5,401 bases of DNA, from the NCBI GenBank assembly GCA_031266495.1, contig JAISAX010000084.1, positions 1-5,401 on the forward strand, written 5' to 3'. The stretch comes from Opitutaceae bacterium (GTDB lineage Bacteria > Verrucomicrobiota > Verrucomicrobiae > Opitutales > Opitutaceae). The notes below the pieces were generated by a model. It ran no database searches. It was not told where the DNA came from and saw nothing but the letters and a program-made list of their open reading frames with translations. Shown here in pieces: positions 1-5,401 of the stretch. Both the position numbers and the translations under genes were made by a program. Each line of letters starts with the position of its first letter. Position 1 is the first letter of the stretch.

Positions 1-657
1 CTCACCGTTATCGCCATCATCGGTATCCTTGCTGCCATTATCATCCCGACCATCGGCAAGGTCCGCCAGACCGCGCAAGCGGCGCGTTGCGTCAGCGTCA
101 TGCACAGTCTCTACATGGGCTTCGCCGCTTTCGCGAATGACAACAAGCAGCACTACATGCTGCCCTATAACAATAGCTCCGGCATTGATCAAAAATGGTT
201 CTGTCATGTGGCGCCCTACCTGAATTACGAAATCAAGGGAAACTGGACAGATCTCGAAAACGCCCTCACCCGCTCCAATAGTCCGTTGAAATGCCCCGTC
301 TCCGACAGGGCCAGATTGCAAAGCGAAGGCTGGGCTTACGGCTGGATAAGTTTTGCCATGCCGCAACTGCACCGCAACGCCTATACGGGAACACTGCCAA
401 TACCGGGCAGCGCGCCCGGCGTCGCGGTGACTGACATTAAAAATCCGGCGTCATCACTGCTCGTCGTGGAAACACATGCCGAAGCCGTTTTCCGGGATTG
501 GAGAAAGGGCAATGAGGCTGGCGTCGTCCAGGGAATGGACTATCCGCACAACAACAAATGCAATGCGCTCTTCGCCGACGGCCACGTCAAGGCGGTATCC
601 GGGATGGACGCACAGGCAAACTGGCCCGTCTGGTATGACAAGTGCGTGGGCGACTGA
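1..657 (+). CDS. Type II secretion/type IV pilus-like pseudopilin with H-X9-DG motif, 5' partial
   Basis: Frame 1 is open from the left edge to the TGA at 655-657 (218 residues visible). The first 20 residues, LTVIAIIGILAAIIIPTIGK, are the hydrophobic helix that follows the prepilin peptidase site (usual context GFTLIEL). So only the start codon, leader and the first few residues of the helix are missing. In this family the helix anchors the protein in the inner membrane before assembly into a pseudopilus-like fibre. After the helix comes the RCVSVMHSLYMGF segment, equivalent to the RC..NL.Q segment of these proteins, then a globular domain. The C-terminal motif is H183-X9-DG (547-582), followed by HVKAVS, typical of the DUF1559-like/H-X9-DG prepilin family abundant in Planctomycetota, Verrucomicrobiota and Lentisphaerota. 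Cysteines at visible residues 30, 68, 98, 187 and 215 could form disulfides outside the membrane. The two hydrolase genes follow on the same strand after 82 bases. Exact role (secretion, display, adhesion) is unknown. Confidence 0.9.
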   Translation, partial: LTVIAIIGILAAIIIPTIGKVRQTAQAARCVSVMHSLYMGFAAFANDNKQHYMLPYNNSSGIDQKWFCHVAPYLNYEIKGNWTDLENALTRSNSPLKCPVSDRARLQSEGWAYGWISFAMPQLHRNAYTGTLPIPGSAPGVAVTDIKNPASSLLVVETHAEAVFRDWRKGNEAGVVQGMDYPHNNKCNALFADGHVKAVSGMDAQANWPVWYDKCVGD

Positions 658-739
658 CGCCTCGTCCGCTTCCTCAACGTCAAGAAAAAATCCGTGTTCT
701 CCACGCTCTCACGCTCTCCGCGTGAAAGTCTCGATCAAT
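658..739 (+). other. Spacer between pseudopilin gene and hydrolase A
   Basis: This 82-base spacer separates the pseudopilin stop from the chosen ATG of the first hydrolase. It contains a short A-run (685-690), two tandem copies of CACGCTCT (702-709 and 710-717) and a small hairpin (709-725). I see no convincing -35/-10 pair and no stem followed by a T-run, so the sequence does not settle whether the hydrolases are co-transcribed with the pseudopilin. The only ribosome-binding-like string ahead of the ATG at 740 is GAAAG at 724-728, which is weak and partly inside the hairpin. Confidence 0.6.
709..725 (+). promoter_or_regulatory. Small hairpin just upstream of the hydrolase A start
   Basis: TCACGC (709-714) and GCGTGA (720-725) are perfect inverted repeats around a 5-base loop. 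The stem ends 14 bases before the ATG at 740 and covers the start of the weak GAAAG ribosome-binding-like string, so it could modulate initiation. It lacks a T-tract and is too short to be called a terminator. Any function is inferred from position only. Confidence 0.3.
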
Positions 740-3253
740 ATGCAAATCAGGATCTTAACGTTAGTCGTGCCAGTCCTTTTTGCCTGCCCGCTCGCGTTTG
801 CGCAAACCGCGCCGGCGACGGATGCTATTGTCAGCATTTCCCCGGCGGACATCACACAACTTTTCATTCAAGCGGACGCGCCGGCATTGCTGGCGTTTCG
901 CCCGGTTTTCCGTGAAATCCCCAGGCCTTCCGGTTTTTCCGTTGCGTATCAAATCAGTGATTACGAAGGCCGTGTCGTGACGGGCGGGAAAGCCGTTTCC
1001 GATACGCAAGGCGCTCTCGCCATCCGCGCCGCGCTGCCCGCCGGTTTTTATGAAATCGCGTTCGCGTCGTCCGACGCGAGATTCGACACGAAGAAGGCCA
1101 CCGGCGTCTGGAGCATCGCCAAAACATCCCCTCCTCCCCCCGCGAACGATGGCTATTATTCGCTCGACACCGCGCTTTCCTGGCTCGTCGAACCGCAGAC
1201 GCAAAAACGTTCGCCGCTCATCAAAAACTTGCGCCACGTTGTCCCGGCAAGCGGCCTCATTCGCGAGCGATTGAGTTGGAAACAGATCAACCCCGCGCAA
1301 AACGAATACGAATGGGAAACAGCAAAATCCTGCGAAAGCATCCGCAAACTTTACGCGGCATCCGGTATCAAGATTCTGGAGATGTTTCACGATGCGCCGG
1401 ATTGGGTTGGCGCGATCTCGCATCGCTTCCCTGCCGATCTCGTCGGGAGCAACCGTTCGTGGCGCGACATCGCCCGCCGCTGGCACACTACCTGGGGTGC
1501 GCTCGAAGTCTGGAACGAAGCCGACGCAAACTCCAAACAACCCGCCGACCAACTCGTCCCCCTCCTCAAAACCGTGCGTCACGCCCTGCGAACGGACGGC
1601 ATCGCCACGCCGCTCGTCGGCGGCGTGTTCACCTCGCCACAGGCGGATTACCTCAACCTCGCAGCGGAAAACGGACTCCTGGACGAATGCGAAATCGTCT
1701 CGGCACACTATTATTTTGAAGACCCGCTCGCGCTGCAAAGCCAGGTCGCGCAATACCGCCGCTGGCTCGCCGCACACGGCCACGAAAGCAAGCCGCTTTG
1801 GTTCACCGAAATCGGAGCGCTGCGCTACAAGGAAACCCCCGGCGTCCGCCCCTCTCTCCGCTCACAGGCTGCCACCGGGCTGATTTACGCGATGCAGGCC
1901 ATCGAGTTGAAAACGTGCGGCATCGCACGCATTTTCCCGTTCGTTTACACGGATTATTTTGAGCGCAACGGCACGCTGTCATTCGGGATGCTCGATCGTC
2001 AAAACACGCCCCTGCGCATTCTCGTCGCCTCTGCGCAAGCGGGAAAAATGCTCGCCGGAATGGAGTACGCCGGCGACATCCCGAAAGACTCCATCAATGG
2101 CGCAAAACTCGTCCGCGTCTTTACGCCCGCCGCGCGAACGGACACTGCGCTTGTAGTGGTTTATACTGGCGGGGTATCGGCAAACAAAACCCTCACGCTT
2201 CCCTTCCCTGCTCAATCGGCGCAAGGCGTTGACGGACGCGTCCTCAAACTGACGGACGGCGGGAAAACCGTCCCCGCGCCCGACGGCCTTGTTTATCTGC
2301 GCGTGGCACACCCGAAAATCAGACGTATCTTGAAGAAGGATACGTCTGCAATGCGTCTCTGGCGGATTGGCAAGACCCCTCCCCCCCCCCTCCCTCCCGT
2401 CGCGAACATCGTTCTTCAACCCAAAATCGCCAGGGAAAACGTGCAGACCATTTCCTCTCGCGGATACTTTTTGCCCGAAGGTCGGGAAACATTTTCCGCC
2501 ATCATCATCGTCAACAATCTCGGCAACGCCCCGCGCACCGTCACCCTGAATTACCACGTTCCTGCTGTCCCCGTCTCCGTTCCCGCGAACTCGCGTGTCG
2601 AAGTCCCCGTCGGAGTCTCCGTCGCCAGCCTCCCCCCCCCCCCCCGCGGCGATGATCGCCAGCGCCGGTTGACAATTACGGCGACAAGCGATGACGGCTC
2701 GCGCATCGCGCCTGTCGCGTTGACCCTCATCCCTCCGACAACCGGCGAAAAGAGCATCGGCGACTGGCTGAGGGAAAGCCGCTATCAATTCCGGTTGCCG
2801 ATTGGCGACCTGGCGCGCTGGCGGCCCTCCGCGATTGACAAACTCACCTTCATGAACCCGCCGCCCGATGGCGCGGAATTCGGCTTTTCCGTCAAGTTTG
2901 GCGAGCGCCTCGACCTCTGGGCCTACCCCGAGTTCACCGTGCCGCACGAAATCGATCTTTCCCGGGTAACCGCCGTCCTGATACGTGCCCGCTGCGCCAG
3001 GCCCGCCACCGTAAAGATGCTCTCGTGGCCGCGCAAGGGATCGTCCGACGGCGAACACTACACGCGAAAAATCGCCAGCGGGATCATCCCGGCGGATGGC
3101 GAGTGGCATGTCGCCTGCATTCCACTCTCAAGTTACGTCGGCTTTCTCGCGCCCGGCGACGACGTCCCGCTCGCAAAAATTTCCATCGGTTTCAATTCCA
3201 GGGAACTCGAAAACAGCCTCGAAATTGGCGACCTCTACTACATTGGACAATGA
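740..3253 (+). CDS. Secreted multidomain clan GH-A-like glycoside hydrolase (hydrolase A)
   Basis: 837 residues. The start at 740 is chosen because it begins a signal peptide (hydrophobic 5-20, likely cleavage after AFA at residue 21). The frame is open upstream, but that sequence overlaps the pseudopilin gene and looks non-coding. Domains: N-terminal beta-rich domain (about 28-127), proline linker (129-136), TIM barrel (about 140-430), beta-sandwich (about 431-525), proline linker (547-553), Ig/CARDB-like domain (about 555-665) and a C-terminal jelly-roll, carbohydrate-binding-like module (about 690-837, with DGEWHVACIPLSSY and LEIGDLYYIG). Predicted catalytic residues, from the clan GH-A pattern of a strand-4 NE and a strand-7 E, are acid/base E260 in EVWNEADAN and nucleophile E357 in WFTEIGALR. 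Other barrel signatures are ILEMFHDAP (213-220) and SAHYYFEDP (321-329). GH39-like resemblance is the closest I recognise, but family and substrate are not assignable. The protein probably cleaves a polysaccharide in the periplasm or outside the cell with retention of configuration. Long C homopolymers lie in the linkers. Confidence 0.86.
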   Translation: MQIRILTLVVPVLFACPLAFAQTAPATDAIVSISPADITQLFIQADAPALLAFRPVFREIPRPSGFSVAYQISDYEGRVVTGGKAVSDTQGALAIRAALPAGFYEIAFASSDARFDTKKATGVWSIAKTSPPPPANDGYYSLDTALSWLVEPQTQKRSPLIKNLRHVVPASGLIRERLSWKQINPAQNEYEWETAKSCESIRKLYAASGIKILEMFHDAPDWVGAISHRFPADLVGSNRSWRDIARRWHTTWGALEVWNEADANSKQPADQLVPLLKTVRHALRTDGIATPLVGGVFTSPQADYLNLAAENGLLDECEIVSAHYYFEDPLALQSQVAQYRRWLAAHGHESKPLWFTEIGALRYKETPGVRPSLRSQAATGLIYAMQAIELKTCGIARIFPFVYTDYFERNGTLSFGMLDRQNTPLRILVASAQAGKMLAGMEYAGDIPKDSINGAKLVRVFTPAARTDTALVVVYTGGVSANKTLTLPFPAQSAQGVDGRVLKLTDGGKTVPAPDGLVYLRVAHPKIRRILKKDTSAMRLWRIGKTPPPPLPPVANIVLQPKIARENVQTISSRGYFLPEGRETFSAIIIVNNLGNAPRTVTLNYHVPAVPVSVPANSRVEVPVGVSVASLPPPPRGDDRQRRLTITATSDDGSRIAPVALTLIPPTTGEKSIGDWLRESRYQFRLPIGDLARWRPSAIDKLTFMNPPPDGAEFGFSVKFGERLDLWAYPEFTVPHEIDLSRVTAVLIRARCARPATVKMLSWPRKGSSDGEHYTRKIASGIIPADGEWHVACIPLSSYVGFLAPGDDVPLAKISIGFNSRELENSLEIGDLYYIGQ
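2320..2348 (+). repeat. Perfect 10-bp inverted repeat inside hydrolase A
   Basis: CAGACGTATC (2320-2329) and GATACGTCTG (2339-2348) are exact reverse complements separated by 9 bases. The element encodes part of the segment RRILKKDTSAM, just after the beta-sandwich and 27 bases before the C-rich linker tract. The corresponding stretch of hydrolase B (about 4834-4875) lacks it. In mRNA it would form a stable 10-bp stem. There is no following T-run, so it is not a standard terminator. Confidence 0.75.
2376..2398 (+). repeat. C-rich linker tract (C4-T-C10-T-C3-T-C3) in hydrolase A
   Basis: Four C-runs are separated by single T bases, with C10 at 2381-2390. It encodes the proline linker at residues 547-553 between the beta-sandwich and the Ig-like domain. 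The complementary (template) strand has four G-runs with one-base loops, a canonical G-quadruplex pattern. The C10 run is a potential slippage site. Losing one C would bring a TGA at 2547-2549 into frame, and gaining one would bring the TGA at 2653-2655 into frame. Confidence 0.8.
2632..2645 (+). repeat. C14 homopolymer in hydrolase A
   Basis: Fourteen consecutive C bases encode the end of L631, P632-P635 and the start of R636 inside the Ig-like domain. The matching place in hydrolase B reads LPALRWGDP with no homopolymer and no length difference. A one-base loss leads to TGA at 2670-2672 and a one-base gain to TGA at 2653-2655, either way ending the protein near residue 640. The reading frame as given is intact. 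Confidence 0.85.
3250..3253 (+). promoter_or_regulatory. ATGA stop-start overlap between hydrolases A and B
   Basis: The ATG of hydrolase B (3250-3252) overlaps the TGA of hydrolase A (3251-3253). No purine-rich ribosome-binding site is visible in the 20 bases before it. This arrangement is well known to support translational coupling by termination-reinitiation, so expression of B probably depends on ribosomes completing A. Confidence 0.75.
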
Positions 3254-5401
3254 ACATTGCAAAACTCCGCCACCTCGTGCTCGCAAGCACCGTCCTGCTC
3301 TCGTCGGTCTCCGCGTTCGCGCAAGCCGCTTCCGTCTCGACGGCGAACGTTGATCTCGTGCCGGCGGACATCACGCAGCTTTTCCCCAAAGCCGGGGCGC
3401 CCGCGAATATCGCATTTCGTCCGGTTTACCGGGAAATCCCCAAACCCGAGGGCGCCCTCTCCATTACGTATCAATTAATTAACTACGATGGCCGGACTAT
3501 CGCGAACGGCGAAGCTGCGGCTGACGAGCGGGGCCTGTTTATCATTCGGACCACACTTGCGGAAGGTTACTATGAGATTTCTTTCGGCGACGCCGGCAAG
3601 TCCGTCGGTATCTGGAGTGTTCCCCGCAACAATATTCCGGACGACGGTTTTTATTCCCTCGACACTGCGATGTCGTGGCTGACGCAACCGGAAATGCGTC
3701 CGGCGCTGGTAAAAAACCTGAAGCATGTCCTGGCCTCCGGCGGCATGGCCCGCGAACGGATGCACTGGGGACACATCAACCCCGCGCAAGGAAAATGGGA
3801 ATGGGAAACGCCCAAAGCCTATGATTCCCTGCGCCGGCTTTATTCAAAATCCGGTATCAAGATTCTGGAGATGTTCCACGATGCTCCGGGATGGCTCGGA
3901 CGCCAGTCGGCGGGATTTCCTGATAATCTTGTCGAAAGCGACCGTTCGTGGCGGGAAATCGCACGACGCTGGCATGACACCTGGGGTGCGATTGAAGCAT
4001 GGAACGAAGCCGACGCAAACTCCGGTCGGCAACCCGCCGACCAACTCGCCCCCATCCTCAAAGTTCTGCGCCATGCCTTGCGGACGGAAAACATAAGCAC
4101 GCCCGTTGGTGGCGGAGTTTTCGCCGGACCGTATCCAATCTGGACGGGACCGAATCCCGATTATCTCAATCTCGCGGCGGAGAACGGACTGCTCGATGAA
4201 TGCGATTTTCTGTCTTTCCATTATTACTACGAAGATCCGCTCGTGCTGGAAGACCAGGTGCGCAAGTTCCGCAACTGGATGCGAGCGTTCGGGCACGAAA
4301 AAAAACCGATCTGGCTGACCGAGACCGGCGCGCTGCGCTACAAGGAAACACCCGGCGTCCGCCCCACGCTTCAAGCCCAATCCCGGAAATCGCTTATCTA
4401 CGCAATGCAAGTTGTCGAAGCGCGCGCCTGCGGCGTCGAACGCATCTTCCCGTTTGTTTATACGGACTACAACGAAGGACGCTCCACCTTGTTTTTCGGA
4501 ATGCTCGACAAAGGAAACACTCCTTTGCGCATCCTCGCCGCCTCGGCGCAAGCCGGACGCATGCTGTCCGGAATGGAATATATCGGCGACATCTCCGAAA
4601 AACTTGTCCCCGGCGTGCGCAAAATCCGCATTTTCGCTCCCGTATCGTCCATGGAAAAAAACGCGCCCGTACTCGTCGTTCTTTACACCGACGACATCTC
4701 ATCCGGTGCGAAAATCACGTTGCCCTTCGCCACGAAGTCGGCGCAGGGCATTGACGGGCGCAACCTCAAACTGGAGGACAACGGCAAAACCGTTCCCGCG
4801 CCGGACGGCATGGTCTATCTGCGCGTCTCCACCAAAGAAATCGCGCAACTCGTAAATACCGACACGGGCGCGATGAAGCTTTGCTTGCTCGCCAAGGCAT
4901 CCTCCCTCCCCCCCTCTCCCGTCGTTGCGGACATCGTTCTCCAGCCCAAAATCGCCCGCGGGCAATACGCAAAAGTTTCGTCTCGCGGCTACGTTCTCAA
5001 GGAAGACCAGGAACATTTTACCGTTTCCGCCGGCATAAACAACCTCGGCGACACCACTCGCACTGTCACTCTGGAAACCGGCCTTTCCAACGTTTCCATT
5101 GCCCCCGTCACCGTTGCGGCAAACACACGTATCGAAGTGCCGGTTGATGTCGCCATCGCTGACCTGCCCGCGCTGCGTTGGGGTGACCCGCGCCACCGTT
5201 TGCTGACGATCAACGCAGTCGCGGACAACGGCGCTCGCATCGCCCCACTCGCACTGGCTCTCATTCCCTCCGAACCGGAGAAAATGATTGAGACGTGGTT
5301 GGAAAAATTCCCCTACCACGTCGAACTGGACGTCGGCAACGTTGCCCTCTGGCAAAGTGACACGCATCTGGCGGACGGAGTCGTGTATCACAAAATGGAC
5401 A
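3250..5401 (+). CDS. Secreted clan GH-A-like glycoside hydrolase, paralogue of A (hydrolase B), 3' partial
   Basis: The frame is open from ATG 3250 to the right edge (717 residues visible, no stop). The start is fixed by the ATGA overlap and by the signal peptide MNIAKLRHLV..., likely cleaved after AFA at residue 24. Domain order mirrors hydrolase A: N-terminal beta-rich domain (about 33-125, with PADITQLF and REIPKP), TIM barrel (about 136-430), beta-sandwich (about 431-528), linker SSLPPSP (551-557) and Ig-like domain (about 560-672). The C-terminal module has only just begun, so about 120 further residues are expected. Predicted catalytic residues are acid/base E253 in AWNEADAN and nucleophile E358 in WLTETGALR, both intact. 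A direct count over A 181-260 gives 53 of 80 identical positions. Relative to A it has about seven extra residues (YPIWTGP region, 295-301) in a loop before DYLNLAAENG, lacks three residues near 148-150, and has few homopolymers. It probably acts on the same or a related polysaccharide as A. Family and substrate are unassigned. Confidence 0.86.
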   Translation, partial: MNIAKLRHLVLASTVLLSSVSAFAQAASVSTANVDLVPADITQLFPKAGAPANIAFRPVYREIPKPEGALSITYQLINYDGRTIANGEAAADERGLFIIRTTLAEGYYEISFGDAGKSVGIWSVPRNNIPDDGFYSLDTAMSWLTQPEMRPALVKNLKHVLASGGMARERMHWGHINPAQGKWEWETPKAYDSLRRLYSKSGIKILEMFHDAPGWLGRQSAGFPDNLVESDRSWREIARRWHDTWGAIEAWNEADANSGRQPADQLAPILKVLRHALRTENISTPVGGGVFAGPYPIWTGPNPDYLNLAAENGLLDECDFLSFHYYYEDPLVLEDQVRKFRNWMRAFGHEKKPIWLTETGALRYKETPGVRPTLQAQSRKSLIYAMQVVEARACGVERIFPFVYTDYNEGRSTLFFGMLDKGNTPLRILAASAQAGRMLSGMEYIGDISEKLVPGVRKIRIFAPVSSMEKNAPVLVVLYTDDISSGAKITLPFATKSAQGIDGRNLKLEDNGKTVPAPDGMVYLRVSTKEIAQLVNTDTGAMKLCLLAKASSLPPSPVVADIVLQPKIARGQYAKVSSRGYVLKEDQEHFTVSAGINNLGDTTRTVTLETGLSNVSIAPVTVAANTRIEVPVDVAIADLPALRWGDPRHRLLTINAVADNGARIAPLALALIPSEPEKMIETWLEKFPYHVELDVGNVALWQSDTHLADGVVYHKMD
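4901..4920 (+). repeat. C-rich linker tract in hydrolase B, equivalent to 2376-2398
   Basis: C-runs of 2, 3, 7 (4908-4914) and 3 bases are broken by single T or TCT and encode the SSLPPSP linker. It sits at the same joint as the longer tract in hydrolase A, just before the shared (A/N)DIVLQ-type start of the Ig-like domain. The complementary strand keeps a weaker G-quadruplex-compatible pattern. Confidence 0.65.

Noticed and set aside
709..725. Hairpin as a rho-independent terminator after the pseudopilin gene
   Set aside because: The stem is only 6 bp and no T-run follows it.
476..739. Upstream in-frame extension of hydrolase A from an ATG at 476
   Set aside because: It overlaps the well-supported pseudopilin frame, encodes Ser/Thr/Arg-rich low-complexity sequence, and would bury the signal peptide that begins at 740.
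740..790. Possible lipoprotein signal (LFAC, Cys16) in hydrolase A
   Set aside because: The residue two before the Cys is Phe, unlike a standard lipobox. The AFA-Q site fits ordinary signal peptidase I cleavage, and B has the same AFA-Q site with no Cys.
761..1783. 340-codon open frame on the minus strand opposite hydrolase A
   Set aside because: It is antisense to the barrel coding sequence and its translation is Arg/Gly/Val-rich with no recognisable domain. It is explained by GC-rich third positions of the true gene.
2376..2645. C10/C14 tracts as frameshifts breaking hydrolase A
   Set aside because: As given, the frame continues through both tracts into a domain that aligns without gaps to hydrolase B and reaches a sensible C-terminus, so the gene is intact in this sequence.
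1979..3109. 376-codon open frame on the minus strand
   Set aside because: Shadow of hydrolase A: low-complexity Gly/Asp/Arg composition, no signal or domain. The sense frame has clear domains and a paralogue.
3476..3483. TTAATTAA palindrome in hydrolase B
   Set aside because: Encodes part of QLINYDG aligned with QISDYEG in A. A single 8-base palindrome in coding sequence needs no special explanation.
3844..4551. 235-codon minus-strand frame whose translation resembles that at 761-1783
   Set aside because: The similarity between the two antisense frames follows from the DNA duplication of the sense genes and is not independent evidence of coding.

Overview
The window is a GC-rich, densely coding, single-strand (+) stretch holding three protein genes, two of them cut by the window edges. 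The first gene is a type II secretion/type IV pilus-like pseudopilin with the C-terminal H-X9-DG motif. Such proteins are greatly expanded in the Planctomycetota-Verrucomicrobiota-Lentisphaerota group. Together with the high GC content and the large multidomain secreted glycosidases, this points to a Verrucomicrobiota or Lentisphaerota bacterium. Genus or family cannot be read from the sequence.

Layout: 1-657 is the 3' part of the pseudopilin gene, with its start outside the window. 658-739 is a short spacer with a tandem 8-base repeat and a small hairpin. 740-3253 is a complete 837-residue secreted clan GH-A-like glycoside hydrolase (gene A). 3250-5401 is a second, paralogous glycoside hydrolase (gene B), open to the right edge with 717 residues visible. 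Gene B starts inside the stop region of gene A (ATGA overlap, 3250-3253). The two hydrolases share the same domain order: signal peptide, N-terminal beta-rich domain, TIM barrel with a WNEAD acid/base motif and a TE(I/T)GALR nucleophile motif, beta-sandwich, proline-rich linker, and Ig-like domain. In A the chain ends in a jelly-roll, carbohydrate-binding-like module, which B has only begun when the window ends. They are about 60% identical in the core by eye, so they are a tandem duplication.

Working model (inference): both hydrolases are exported through the Sec pathway and made together by translational coupling, to attack the same or related polysaccharides with slightly different active-site loops. 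The pseudopilin upstream may belong to the same export or surface-display unit, but only adjacency supports that.

The least ordinary feature is in gene A. Long C homopolymers (C10 and C14) and a perfect 10-bp inverted repeat cluster at the joints between the catalytic half and the C-terminal modules. A one-base slip in either long C tract would cut off the C-terminal modules while leaving the catalytic domain intact. Gene B has a shorter C-rich tract at the matching linker. No RNA gene, CRISPR array, insertion sequence or convincing rho-independent terminator was seen.
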